Below, piece by piece: positions 42,182-53,866 of a DNA stretch of 64,000 nucleotides. Origin of the DNA: Basidiobolus meristosporus CBS 931.73. Lineage: Eukaryota; Basidiobolomycota; Basidiobolomycetes; Basidiobolales; Basidiobolaceae. The position numbers and the translations under genes are program-made. The notes below the pieces were generated by a model. That model saw only the letters and a program-made list of their open reading frames with translations, was not told the origin of the DNA and made no database searches. The stretch spans positions 1 to 64,000 of the forward strand of contig MCFE01000415.1 of assembly GCA_002104905.1 (NCBI GenBank), read 5' to 3'. The number at the start of each line of letters is the position of its first letter. Positions within the stretch are counted from its first letter, which is position 1.

Positions 42182-42953
42182 AGTAACAGAGAAGCGGACA
42201 ATACAGGTGTGCAAAAAATCCGGACATTAAATACACTCATCCTGTCCAAGAATTTGATTTGATTGGATGGTTGAGCCAACCTGGTTAACTAGATGATTAA
42301 TCTAAGGCAAGGCATGATGGCGAGGTAATCCAAGGTGAGGCAAGCGAGGGAACAAGCTAGGAAACCTCATGTGGGAACAGGAGCAGTGTCAGAAACAGCA
42401 ATCAACGCCACTGGTCCCCTGTCCCCTTCCCCTTTTCCGCACCCTTACTCGCGTGGATTGGTGGACTACATGTTTGATTTGATGCAACTTTAGCTCCAAT
42501 ATCATGGGCAAAAGCAGGAAGAAACGTTTATCACTAGATCAATCCTCCCTAATTAATAATCCAAATGAAACCATGACGTACAAGTAGTCAACCCTAGCCC
42601 AGATACTGCTGCCATAGATAAACTGGTCTTCCATTTCCCATTTAGGTTTTTATCCAGCTTCCCTTTCCCACGATTTCTTGGGCTCTCATCAACCGAATAT
42701 CTTTATCCATTATAATCCTCTTTTACGCTGATTCCCCACTCTTATCCCCACCATTCTCGCTTAATTGAGCGTGAATTATTTTCCAAGTAATTTCGATCTT
42801 TCTACCGCGTCTTCAAAGAAGGATATTATCTCGTGCACGTACCAGACACTTGGTTTTTGACTGTCGCGTTGGAATACTGAGTTCAAGCTGTCCTCCCAAA
42901 CCCCGTTCGACTTTTCGAAAATCCCTTTCGATACACATCCGGAGATCTCTGCC
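42182..42953. other. Divergent promoter region
   Basis: This separates the DUF4286-like gene from the SAM/HMG gene. It holds a TATA-like box near 42225-42233 for the former and a pyrimidine-rich leader (about 42640-42780) before the latter. No gene is visible. Confidence 0.5.
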
Positions 42954-44204
42954 ATGGAGGTTAGAGACTTTTTAGCCAAATGCAGGCTTGAGCAATACTA
43001 CACCACCTTCGTATCCGAAGGGTTTGACCAGCTGAAATCGGTATGTCACTGTTCCCAACTTCTGGCGACGCAATCTGGTATTCATCTTTGCATTCTGTTG
43101 CCACAGCTCCTGGAGATAACGGAGAGTGATTTAGCTGCCATGGACGTCAAGAGAGGTCACAGAAGGGTAAGTTGCCAGTAAGCTGGCCCTATGAGGCAAC
43201 GTGTAGCTCATCCTTTGTTTAGTTATTGCAGCAGGAGATTGCTAGCCTGAAGGGATTTACTCAGCCACCCTCTATGGGTTTATCGATGGTCCCCACAGAT
43301 GAGAACTTCTTGAATATGTCAGAAACAGGTCAGCAAAAACTGCAGTTACTTATGGTGTCTTCATTACTAAGTAGTTATTCATTTTTTGAACGGAATAGAC
43401 TCAACACCCATTCAACCTCGTCTTTTAACTCCAGGCGCCTTACCAGCCAGCCACGGCTCGCACATCTCGCTACATGGGCAACATCTGATGTCGCCGGACA
43501 TGGGGGAGTATACCACTCCAGACAGCAACGGAAAACGCAAATACAGACGCCACCCTAAACCAGACAAAAACGCACCGGAGAAGCCTGCTTCAGCATACGT
43601 GATGTTTTCAAATAAGGTTCGGGCAGAGCTCAAGGACCAGAATATGTCGTTTACTGAGATCGCAAAAATCGTTGGCGATCGATGGAAATCCATCAGCCGT
43701 GAAGAGAAGGAGCAAGTGGAGCAGAGTGCAGCGCAAGCACGTGAGGAATACTACGAAGCTTTACGTGTCTACAAAGAGACCAACGAGTACAAGGTACTGA
43801 GGAATCGGAATGCGTGTGTGAAGCCTCCATACTTAACCATCCTGAACATTAGGAGTATCAAGAATACCTGGCCGAGTTTCGTAAGAAATCCAGTAGTTGC
43901 GGTACGTATGGTTCAATCGGGTTACTTTCACGCCTCAACTAACAGACATCCGGTAGTGCGCCCCGTTGGTCGGCCAAGAAAGCATCCCAAACTTCACGAA
44001 GAGGCCGGAAACTCGCTAGTGGACTTAAATTCCGAAAACAAGCACCCAGCACCGCCCACATACAATCTCAACATGGTGCACAACGGCTCGGCGCTCCATC
44101 CGCACAACGATCACCCCCACGACCACTCACATCAAAACAACCATCACTCTGATATCAATTTAGAGTTCATGGTTAGCCAATCGGATCAAACATTCATGAT
44201 CTAA
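42954..44204 (+). CDS. SAM-domain, HMG-box and AT-hook protein
   Basis: Six exons: 42954-43040, 43107-43166, 43223-43328, 43399-43793, 43853-43901, 43957-44204; 314 residues. Residues 1-60 form a SAM domain (CRLEQYYTTFVSEGFDQL, ITESDLAAMDVKRGHRR), a protein-protein module. A basic linker then leads to an HMG box (KPASAYVMFSNKVRAEL, FTEIAKIVGDRWKSI) that bends DNA. An AT-hook-like VGRPRKHPK follows, and the tail is rich in His and Asn. The combination suggests a chromatin or transcription factor in the nucleus. The last splice acceptor was chosen because the nearer AG gives a stop three codons on. Confidence 0.85.
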
Positions 44205-45059
44205 ACGCAATTTTGTCAACTTCAACCTTGCCACAGGTGTTATATATATAATTTATCGGCGTAAGCTAGGGTTTTCTTCGTGTTTAGGTCTTTACAACTG
44301 CACACTGTTTATTTGATGGAATCAGTCTTTACTTTATCTATACTGCAAAATATACACTTTACTCGCATCTTCTGTGCTAGATAGCAACAATCGGATTTTG
44401 CTCATAAATCCTCTGGACTAGATAGCAAATATAGGATTTTATTCATAAAATAGGATTCAGAAATCCACACACCTTGGGGCAAATATGGTTATACTGCAGG
44501 CATTGGCGTCCACCTCATCTGAGTGGAATTCGGGTGGAATAACTGCGACCCAACTAACCTTCACCCTCTCGGTCGAATCCTGGAAACAGACCATCGCCAT
44601 CAAGCCATCGTACAGGGCACACAAAACCCTAGTCCTAACCTAAATCGCAACCCCGCATCTAGTCCTAAGCACCTTATCCCGAATAGAGCTCCAGGCAACC
44701 ATAGACCATTATGGTGAAATTAGGGCAATGCTGCCAGCAAATTTGGGACAAATCACCTTCCAATGTAAGCCTGAGTCATCGAATGTGCAGTCTAGCTCAT
44801 TCTTGAGTGGCCAATTTGGGCGTAGACCTGTCATCTAATGTGTATGGTCATTGTCCCTCTTAGGTGGCGCTTCAAATAATTCATACCAAAAACCCATCGA
44901 CTGGGTTGATTCAGCCAGAATGGTCCAATCAGTATAGCTTATTATGGGAATGCCATCACTATGGTGCCGGATTCTCAATGAATTTCGTATGCCTGCCGCT
45001 GCCTGGATTATAAATATTCAACCAGAGATCCCCGCCATCCGTACTATCATTCTCCACAC
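44205..45059. other. Intergenic, no supported gene
   Basis: It contains a short imperfect repeat (about 44365-44395 and 44415-44445, both with TAGATAGCAA and GGATTTT) and the TATA-like TATAAAT at 45009-45015 for the next gene. Small frames such as 44523-44717 show no protein character. Confidence 0.5.
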
Positions 45060-45356
45060 ATGGATACTAAGTGGTGCACCGTTTGTGACCGGTATATCGA
45101 TTTTTACGAAGACGAGCTGTATTGCAGCGAAGCGTGTCGTCTGAAAGATGCTCACGGCTCTAACTGTCTCCAGAACAACGACTGCAGCTCCGTATTGTCA
45201 TTCAGCTCAGCCTCCGACAGTAGCTCTCCTCTCTCTTCGCCTATCAGAACCTCCTTCCTTCAAGAAGGCTACCCGCCCACACGAGGTGGACTAAAGCTTC
45301 CGACCAGATACGTCTCACTGAAGCCCAAGGGACACCGTTTTACGTTGGTGCGTTAG
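45060..45356 (+). CDS. ECL1-type small zinc protein
   Basis: The 98-residue protein begins with a compact cysteine cluster, CTVC near residue 6 and CSEAC near residue 21, spaced as in the ECL1/2/3 zinc-binding family. In fission yeast those proteins extend chronological lifespan and respond to nutrient and metal stress. The rest is Ser-rich (SSVLSFSSASDSSSPLSSP) with a basic, hydrophobic end (YVSLKPKGHRFTLVR). The gene is intronless, and its ATG is about 50 bp from a TATA-like box. Function in this organism is inferred only from the zinc cluster. Confidence 0.7.
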   Translation: MDTKWCTVCDRYIDFYEDELYCSEACRLKDAHGSNCLQNNDCSSVLSFSSASDSSSPLSSPIRTSFLQEGYPPTRGGLKLPTRYVSLKPKGHRFTLVR

Positions 45357-45583
45357 ATATATACTTCGTAGTATCTACTGTAACAACACAGCTATCATTG
45401 CATGTATATATCCACACCCATCGGCAGTTCATTGTTTGTATTCTATAATCACCGCACACCAACATCTATATATACAAAATCCCGTTCATCCGACATATTG
45501 CTAGTCCATCATGGCGTGCTCGTACAATAAACCCATCCCCATCTTCTTGATCAACTTTTCGGTGATTTATTGGATGGGCTCCC

Positions 45584-47095
45584 CTACTTACGACTCAGGT
45601 CACACTCGAGAAGGGGAACCAGCTTGGTTTTCTTGATTAGTTTAAATGCAATATAAAGTACAATGAAGATGAGTAGGCCAAGGTATGAGGCTAGCAATTG
45701 CATCCAATCGATCGGATCAGATGTGAAGCCAGAATATCCTTGTCCAATAATGACGATCACAATGAGCACCAGCGCGAACAGTGGGCCATATGGGTAGAAC
45801 ATGGCGGTGTAGGGCAACTGGCTTAACTGGTTCCCTTGAGCTAGGAATGCTTTGCGGAATCTGTAATGGGATACGGCAATGCCGAACCACCCTACGAACC
45901 CGGTAATGCCGGAAGCGTTGAGCAGCCACTCGTATACCACACCTTCACCAAAGGTTGAGGTGGTGAACGACAGACACGATATCAAGGCAGTAAAGCCGAG
46001 CGCCCAAAGGGGAATCCCATTAGAGCTGACTTTCTTGAGGAACTTCGGGCCTTTGTCCTCGTTGGCCAGAACCCACAGCGTTCTTGTGGCGGCATACAAG
46101 CCGGAGTTACCGGCGGAAAGCAAAGTCAACAGCACGATGGCGTTCATCATGTGCGTGGCCGGCTTGAACCCGATCATGAGGAAGACCAAGGTGAACGGGC
46201 TGGTAGAGATGCTCTCCACATCGGAGCTGCTCAGCCTCACGTCATCGTAGCGGATAATCAGACCTATCACCGTGATGGCGCAAATATAGAACAGAAGGAT
46301 GCGCCAGAAAACCTGCTTCACCGCTCTTGGCACGTCCTTTTCCGGATTCGAGGATTCCCCAGCAGTAACACCCACGATCTCGGTTCCTTGGAAGGAGAAT
46401 CCTGCTATCAAGAAGACCTCAAGAACGCCGACAAAGCCGTTGACGAACGGAGCCTCGTTGTAGGTAAAGTTGGATGGGCCATGTAGCTCAGCATCAGCGC
46501 CCTTTCTGGTACAGAGGAATACCACACCGACGACGATAAATACAACGACAGTAAGAATCTTGATCAGCGCGAACCAGTACTCGGACTCGCCATATCCTTT
46601 CACGGACAGTGCGTTGAATCCAACCATGATCGTCAGTAATAGCAGGGACCATACCCACGAAGGGAAATCCGGAAGCCAAAACTTCATGATCACCGCAGCT
46701 GCTGCAAGCTCAGCAGCAACAGTGATGGCCCAGCTGAGCCAGTAATTCCAACCCAATGCAAAGCCCAGCGCGGGATCCACAAATCGCGAGGCATACGTGT
46801 TGAATGAGCCGGAGACTGGCATATAAGCAGCCATCTCGCCCAGACTTGTCATCAGGAAAAACACCATGATCCCGATCAATCCGTATGCCACTAGAGCACC
46901 GCCTGGGCCTGCTTTGGCGATTGACCCACCGCTGCCCAGGAATAGCCCGGTTCCAATCGTACCTCCGATGGCGATCATGGACAGGTGACGGGATTTCAGA
47001 TTCCTCTTGAGATCTCCTCCCTCAAGGTTTGGATGCTGGTGTTTCTCATCCGCATGGTCCACTTCATGCTTTTCATCAGTCGATATATCTTGCAT
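45584..47095 (-). CDS. Amino-acid permease (APC/YAT family)
   Basis: Intronless, 503 residues with about twelve hydrophobic segments. The first helix carries IGGTIGTGLFLGSG, and the substrate-gating AGPGGALVAY and EMAAYMPVSGSF follow. The segment GFSFQGTEIVGVTAGES is the helix-6 region typical of fungal permeases, where the glutamate marks basic or broad-range amino-acid carriers. The hydrophilic N-terminus has several lysines (KHEVDHADEKHQ) that could be ubiquitinated. The protein imports amino acids by proton symport at the plasma membrane. Lysine or arginine preference is a guess. A TATA-like TTTATAAA lies about 67 bp upstream. Antisense frames on the plus strand are shadows. Confidence 0.94.
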   Translation of the reverse strand: MQDISTDEKHEVDHADEKHQHPNLEGGDLKRNLKSRHLSMIAIGGTIGTGLFLGSGGSIAKAGPGGALVAYGLIGIMVFFLMTSLGEMAAYMPVSGSFNTYASRFVDPALGFALGWNYWLSWAITVAAELAAAAVIMKFWLPDFPSWVWSLLLLTIMVGFNALSVKGYGESEYWFALIKILTVVVFIVVGVVFLCTRKGADAELHGPSNFTYNEAPFVNGFVGVLEVFLIAGFSFQGTEIVGVTAGESSNPEKDVPRAVKQVFWRILLFYICAITVIGLIIRYDDVRLSSSDVESISTSPFTLVFLMIGFKPATHMMNAIVLLTLLSAGNSGLYAATRTLWVLANEDKGPKFLKKVSSNGIPLWALGFTALISCLSFTTSTFGEGVVYEWLLNASGITGFVGWFGIAVSHYRFRKAFLAQGNQLSQLPYTAMFYPYGPLFALVLIVIVIIGQGYSGFTSDPIDWMQLLASYLGLLIFIVLYIAFKLIKKTKLVPLLECDLSRK

Positions 47096-47665
47096 GCTCT
47101 TGATACCTACAGTAGATAGATAGTCAAGAATAAGCTACTGGCGCCCTTCGAATGCCCCTTTATAAATGGAGGGACATCCACCTTAAAGGGGATAAGCTTT
47201 TCGAGAACTATATCTTTAATATTTCCAAGGTTGTTTCTTTTCCGAGATAAACACCAGATTTGGCTACTTCTGATACGTAGTACCATGCTGGCCCAAACCG
47301 TCGATTTTCTTATCTTTCGTTCGTTTCTGCACTTCTGCCAGCCACCCGTCGAATCACCTGCTCAACCTAACTTTGTGGAGGTGACTAATTTGGCTGATCC
47401 ATCAACACACACCCACGATGACATGTAGCTGTACATAGGCTACACTGAGGCTTGGTGAGAACTTGGCATTTTGGTCTATGCCTCCCTCAACAGAATTCAT
47501 GGGTTGGAATTGGAAGGGCTGATATGATCGATCAGTATCTATCTATCCTAAAACCAAGCACATGACCAAACTGAATAGTGATCAGGGGCAACAGTCAACA
47601 CTAATTGGGATGCCGTCATCTACGCAATTGTAGTACGTTTACTTTCTTCCCTTGGCTGTTCAAGG
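47096..47665. other. Divergent promoter region of permease and PPxY protein
   Basis: It holds the permease TATA-like box at about 47158-47166. No gene is visible between. Confidence 0.5.
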
Positions 47666-47956
47666 ATGTCCGACCAAAAGGCTGCAGAGAAAAAGCACGA
47701 AGAATACCTGGAGGAGATAAAAGCTGCCCGCGCGAAAGAGGAGCAGCCTCCACCCTCGTACGATGTTCCTGATGCGAATGGGATGACGGAGGCTGCTAAG
47801 AAAAAGCACCAGGAGTATCTTGAAGAGCTTGCTGCCAACAGGGGTCAGGTGGAATCTCCTTTGCCTAGGTATGACGAAGAAGCAGGTCCATCCCATGCTG
47901 AGGAATCCCTTGAAGATCTGCCTCCTCCAGATTATGCCCACCCCGAGCCTAATTAG
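47666..47956 (+). CDS. Small PPxY repeat protein
   Basis: The 96-residue, highly charged protein contains an internal duplication: KKHEEYLEEIKAAR followed by PPPSYD, then KKHQEYLEELAANR followed by PLPRYD, and finally PPPDYAH. PPSY and PPDY are PPxY motifs that bind WW domains such as those of the Rsp5/NEDD4 ubiquitin ligase. The helical KKHxEYLEE units would space them. There is no signal peptide or membrane segment. I know no named family. It starts 570 bp from the divergent amino-acid permease, so a link to transporter ubiquitination is possible but unproven. Confidence 0.7.
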   Translation: MSDQKAAEKKHEEYLEEIKAARAKEEQPPPSYDVPDANGMTEAAKKKHQEYLEELAANRGQVESPLPRYDEEAGPSHAEESLEDLPPPDYAHPEPN

Positions 47957-48366
47957 AGCTAGGCCATGTTCTGACGACTCAACCCAGCTGTTCGGCGGGG
48001 AATAGGAGAGGTCAGTAAGTAACTTGTGCTCCTAGTATTTCAGTGCTTTCACAATAAACAGTCCAATACGTTGATAGTACCGGTAACGCTATTCCCTATC
48101 GATCACCCCAACACCGCCAGCAGCAGAGTCACCAATGAAACCCCATTGATTATTGGCACTCCAGTAGTTAAAGAAACGAACGAATATTTAATAAAAGCAT
48201 GCTTGTTATTAACTAATCATTTACAGGCGAATTAGGTGGGTCAAGGGATAGCAAAATCGCTGGGTTATTAGTGATGGCTGGAGACAGCTTTGGTTCAGTG
48301 AATTGGGTGAAATGATCAGGTTCTGTTTATGGCTGGGGTGGGATGGACACAAGGAGCATTCGAAAG
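47957..48366. other. Intergenic, no feature seen
   Basis: AT-rich convergent region between the PPxY gene and the coiled-coil gene. No coding sequence is visible. Confidence 0.5.
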
Positions 48367-50013
48367 TTATACACGGGTTTTGATTTTGCCATGACTATTG
48401 GGTGAGGAGTGCGATTCAGGATGCGGTGCTTTGCTGGTGGTTTTGATGAGGACGCTCTGAGTTTTCCTGCTGCGAGCCGGCAACGGTGTGGAAGGATTAC
48501 TGATGGAGGATCGCGGCCTCGTTCTACTCTGTACATTTGGGGTCGGTGTGAACGAGGATGGCGCGCTCTCCGCATCCTCACTGTTGCATAGCTGTTCTTT
48601 CAGATGGGTCAACATGGTGTGTATGGACTCGCTACTGCTAACACTTGAGGTGGGGTTTAGGGGCTTTTGCCCACTGCTTTTGGCAGCTGTGGGTGGTTGT
48701 TTGTTCGTAAGATCTAATATTTGATTAATAAGTTCCTTTATACGTTGCTCGTTTGCTTCCGTCTGAGTGCCACTGTCTGTGAGGTCTGCTGGCTCTGTCT
48801 GACATCCCATCTCTACATTCCCCAACGGTTCTTCAGATGTAGAGTCCTCTATACTATCATTCAACTCCTGTTCCTCTTCTTCACCGATATCGCTTAGATC
48901 CCTTGAAATCTCCTCATAGGGTTCTTTCCCGTTCTCATCTAAAGCGTGGGAGCAAAGTCTGTGAGATAAAGACCATGTCGTTGCGGACTCGTATAGGCGA
49001 TAGCATACCAGAATTGAATGTGGTCAGCACTTTGCCCCCATTGACCTGCGTCTTGTATTCTAAGGACTTCTTGGCATCCGAAATCAACGAGTCTACCATA
49101 GTGCAAACACGTGCAAACACCTGGTCGTTTACTAAATCAATATTATCTTCTTCTTCTGTAGGAGAAAGCGTGATATCCTGGCATGATCTTCGTGTTAGAA
49201 CATTGGGATACAGCAGCCAAGAATCAACAGCTTTACCTCCCAATTCGGCAAGGGGACATCCAACGCTGCTAGGTCCATCGGGCCACCTCTAATTGGAAAC
49301 AGGTTTAGTGGCTTAATCATCTAAGCAGCCATGATACATAAATACCTGCTGATCCTTCTCTCTAGCTGCTCAATTTGAGCCGTTTGTTTCTTAATGGTAG
49401 ATTCTAAGGAAGCGTTTATAGACAAAAGTGAACTGTTGGAAATTTCAAGGTCCATAATCTAAACAAAATAAATTAGTAAAAGTAGGACGTGTGGTAGAAT
49501 ACTATCAGGAAGTACCTTCCGGTTCGTGCGGGCCTCCTTGGCTTCAAGATCTTCAGACTGACCTCTATGCGGGATAGAGGAATAGCGAGACATTGACAGG
49601 GGGCGAGTCCTTCGGTTAACATCAGTCTTCACACTCAAAACACTCGCCCGATTGCTAGAGTCGGACGAATCTGAACCGAAACCATCATCAGAGCGAGTTC
49701 TGTTTGGGTTAGAAGGGTAGAAGCCCAGCTCCGATTTGGCATATCCACCAGAGGGAAGTTTTTTTGTTACCGGACTAAACAAACCGTCTTCACCAGGCCG
49801 TAAGATTATAGGGCCATTCTTTGGCAACCGTCCAGGTGTGCTTGAAGAGACTCGAGCCGCCTGCTGCTCCTCTAGCATGCTACGTATTTTTGAGGGAGTG
49901 GAGGCACCTTTAGGAGGTTTAGCGCCCTTGAAATTAGGAAAACCTTGCATGCTTGTCATGATACTCGAATCTTTTCCCATAAGATCACCCTCAAACGAAT
50001 GGACAGTAGTCAA
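48367..50013 (-). CDS. Conserved fungal coiled-coil protein
   Basis: Five exons (50013-49516, 49458-49346, 49288-49237, 49177-49009, 48938-48367) give 467 residues with every junction in frame. The first 160 residues are disordered and Ser-rich, with SxxP sites (STPSKIRSMLEEQQ). Exon 2 encodes a coiled coil (NRKIMDLEISNSSLLSIN, KKQTAQIEQLERRIS), a segment I recognise as widespread in fungal proteins of unknown role. Then comes a helical block (VCTMVDSLISDAKKSLEYK), an acidic stretch (DIGEEEEQEL) and a disordered, basic tail. A cytoskeletal or cell-polarity scaffold is possible, but no function can be assigned. The start at 50013 (MTTVHSFEG) has no confirming motif. Confidence 0.72.
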
Positions 50014-51023
50014 GCAACTATGAGATTAAATGGTTTACAATTATATATGACTGTATAGATGCGGAGGCGAAATCGGAGTAGACACTGTTGCGTTTAACAA
50101 GATATAGGCGGCGAAAAGGTATCTTGTTAAAATGGGCAGTGACAGTGAAGAAAGAAGCGCAAGTAGGAAAAGGGGACGATGATAATACAAATTCAGAAAA
50201 TCTCCAATTAATCCCAAGCCAACTTGAATGAATGAGCGAGCTTATTAAAATAATAAAGCAATCATTAACATGATTCTGTATGATCGAACTTGGTTTCAGT
50301 GAGTAATTTGAATGAATAGCTGAAAGTTCATTTCTTCCTTGGCCCATTATCAGTGTGTTTAGATTGTCGGTGGCTCTTTTGTACAATGGATCTATGCAAT
50401 ATTGTTGGCAGTAGGCTCGACCTTCCTAGTGTTACTGATATCATCAACATTTCCCTACAGAGTAGCCGGAAATTATAGGTTACACGCAGTAAATGCCTCT
50501 GTATATAATTCATGCACACCACGTTGGTTTTAGTATCAACAAAACAATCAGTCCTATATCACGTGACTCTCCGTTCCTTTCGTATTTTTAACACGAACAA
50601 CTAATATTTCAAGCTTGAAGTGAAGCCAACGTGGGTGTATTTTTTAACGGATTATCTAAGCCACACACCTGCACCAAACCTACAAAAGCCCTTGTATTTG
50701 GGTGGAAATATACACATATGAAAGGTCTTTTCCAATGACTATAATTCTTGGATAAATACGTGTTTCTTGCTTTAACATTCCTTGAAGACTCACTGCCTCA
50801 TCACACCATAGTATTCTGCGCCATATTGGTTTCCATAAAAAGAGTGATCAATTAAAGCTCGATTTTAACCAAACCAACTTAGCTTTGGTTGAATAAGCAA
50901 CAAACTGAAACAGATTACCAACAGTGTGATTGGTATGGAGCCTGAATATTAAGCCAGTGACAATCGCCATTTTTATCAGAGCCTCTGGTGTGTTCGACTT
51001 GTCTACAACTTGAGCACTCTTCA
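50014..51023. other. Divergent intergenic region before MED15
   Basis: A 1-kb AT-rich gap between the divergent coiled-coil and MED15 genes. Frames at 50018-50386 and 50328-50522 are not protein-like. No repeat or RNA gene is recognised. Confidence 0.45.
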
Positions 51024-53866
51024 ATGCAGGTAAATCAACAGCAAGCCATTGCTCCTGACGATTGGAGAGCCACTTTCTCTTCAGATGAGCGAGCGAAGCT
51101 GATAAAGAATCTGTAAGTCTACAGGGCTGCTATAGAACCCGTCCCTGATTGGGGGCCTTGAGAGTTTACGTTGCACTTACTTATACGAACCAACCTTTTA
51201 GTGCGGTACATTTGAAAATGCTATCGCCAAATCTCCCTCAGGAGCAAATCATCAAAGTAGCGACCACGTTTGAATCGTTCATATTCACCAAAATGGCTAC
51301 CAAGGTGATACCCACACAACTCCACCGATGTTTCCAACGATCTCTCATACCTTGCGCGCTTTATTTGTAGAATGATTATATAAGGGCATACGGGAAAAAA
51401 TTCTATCAGATCAAATCTCAGATTCAGGCAGCGAGAGGTTGGTATTGCCACGCACGTTAACTCTAGACCTTTGCAAATGCCTATTTTACTCACATGGCAC
51501 CTTCTCTTCAGCCAATAATGGGAGTGGTGGAGCCCAGATGGCCGCAGGCGATAGTGGTGTGTAGCTGATGTGTATCGTTTTAGTAAGGAATGGCGTATTC
51601 ATACAGCTTTTTGGTAGTTAATTTAAATGCTGGAAACGAGTTTACTGCCTCGCCTCAAGTGGCGCATACAGGCCTACCAAACCAGTCTTCTCCCCAGCAG
51701 CAGCAAGCGACCCTTCAAAATCAAGCCCAAGCTGTTGGCGCCACGCCGCAAACAGCGGCACAGCAACAGAATCTACAAGCTCTCGCCAACCAAGCTCAGC
51801 TGAATATACAGGCACATGCGTCTCCACAACAAGCCCAAGCTAATCTTCAATCCCCACGTGTAAATCCAATGAACTTGAATGCCGCAGGTGGCCTACAGCA
51901 GCAGGCAAGACCCGCGGTAAATCCCCAAGGAAGACCGCTTCAAGCGAACAATGTAAGCAACATGGCTAGACAGAACGCACTCGCGTCCATGCTGAAGAAC
52001 ATCAACCCAAACAATCTATCTCCTGCACAGATCGCCCTCTTGAAGCAACGCTTAGCTGCTGGACAATTTAACCCTGCTGGACAAGCGGCGCAAACACAGA
52101 TTCCAGGTGTCAACCAGAACCCTGTCAATGTGTCAGCAGATAACAATAATCTACAAGCTCAAGCTCAGGCCCAAGCCCAAAGTGCACAGCAGGGTCAGCA
52201 ACCATCTCCACAACTGGCCCGGTTGGGGCAGATGGGGATGCTGAACCCTCAAACTATGCTTAAGCAGCAGATGCTACAAAGGCAACAAAAACAACACATC
52301 CAACAACTTCAACAAGCACAGCAGCAACAACAGCAACTCCAACAACAAGCACAACAGCTTCAACAATCTGTAAATCAGGGACAAGCAAGGCCACCCAACG
52401 CCCAAATCTCGCTTGGAGCTCGATCAGCGAATGCAGCTCAACAACCCGATTCTAGAGCTCAGAATATCATAGACGTGTCCAGCTCGCCGAATATTCCAGC
52501 GGTTGAGGTTGGAGGAGGGGCAAGGCCCATGACACCGCTGCAGCATGGAGCTGCTGTCAATACTGTAGCAGGCATTAGTAGACAGCTATTAGCTGGGCGA
52601 GGTTTGTTGGCGCACAACAGTTGGCAAGATCACTCTCCACTTACCACTCTACCTATTCAGTGAAAACATCACCAATCGAAGGGTTAACGGATGACGAAAA
52701 GCGACAAATTCGTGCACAGGTAAATCCACCGTAGATGTATATAAATTCCAGACCCCGTTATTGACTTGAGTGCTACTGACCTGTAGATGGAGCAAATGAC
52801 GCCAATGTTTCAAAAACTGGACCAGCTATTGCCACTATTCTTTCATCTCACTTCAAGCCCCGAGGCCACCAAAAGGCTGATGATGATGGTATGTTCTTCA
52901 GCTGGGAAGAGCGTTGTATTCTGGTTCTGAATTATAAATCACAGAAACTACTGTTTCAAGATCAGCTGGATGCACTACCCAAAGGGCAATATGTTATCTC
53001 CCCAACAAACCTCAAGAAACTTCGTGAACAGTTCCAGCGATATTTCATGTTTGTCCGTACACAGATGGCCGCGGCAAGCAATGTACCCCAGCCTAATGCA
53101 CCACAGTTAGGCGCCAACGCCTCTATTCTAGGGCAAAACGCTAGACCACAGGTGCAAACTTTACTTGCCAATGTGTTTTATACGATTGTTTCTTATTAAT
53201 GATATACATCCTAACCAGCAACCTGTTGCTCCTGTCGCGGCTAGCCCTACCGATCCCACAGCCACACAAGCAGCGGATTCGAATCCCCTGAAGCACCCAC
53301 TAACCACTGCAGATCTAAGGCTTCCGCCTACAAAGCGCAAGTCGCCCCAAATCGCCTCGGGGGTATTCACAGGTGCCCAGGGTATGGGCTCCCCAAGGCC
53401 TCAGGGAGCTAACGACGTTGGAAAGACTCCACAGGCCTTGGCTCAGCAGCGACAAAAGCTGATGCAAGCGCAAAAGTTACAGCAAGCACAGCTCGCATCA
53501 AGGCAACTGGGCCAAATGCAAGCACCCTTGGACCAGCAATCCGTGGCACAAACCAAAGAGATCATGGAGGAAGCTGCCCCAATCGAGATCAACCCATTGG
53601 ATTTCGTGGCGAATATCCTCGACAACCTAAAATCAGGTACATTTGATGTGCCCACCATATAGTATCTGACGATGTATTAACTTTGTCTTGTTTGTAGACT
53701 CCGAGTTCCGCATATCGTCAAGAACGCGTTTTCATCGGTTGTTGTGCGTCGCTCTGGTATGGGCCTATTCGACCCATTCGTTGGCGGATGGTCAGAAGAG
53801 CATGAGACTGACTCCCAGGAGACTGAAGTAAAGCCCCAGATATGGGCCAAGCCGCTGAGTGTCTGA
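51024..53866 (+). CDS. MED15: Mediator tail subunit MED15 with KIX domain
   Basis: Ten exons: 51024-51112, 51202-51304, 51371-51437, 51512-51556, 51618-52601, 52661-52719, 52787-52888, 52945-53151, 53219-53636, 53706-53866; 744 residues. The N-terminal KIX domain is plain: DDWRATFSSDERAKLIKNL, MLSPNLPQEQIIKVATTFE, NDYIRAYGKKFYQIKSQI. It binds activation domains of transcription factors. A long Gln/Ala/Asn-rich region follows (exon 5, with KQQMLQRQQKQHIQQLQQ), then a helical block (GLTDDEKRQIRAQ, LKKLREQFQRYF). MED15 sits in the tail of Mediator, linking activators to RNA polymerase II. The last acceptor is ambiguous: an AG 8 bases earlier (exon from 53698) gives a different tail. Confidence 0.88.

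Noticed and set aside
45879-46486. Two plus-strand frames over the permease
   Set aside because: Antisense shadows of a well-conserved transporter.
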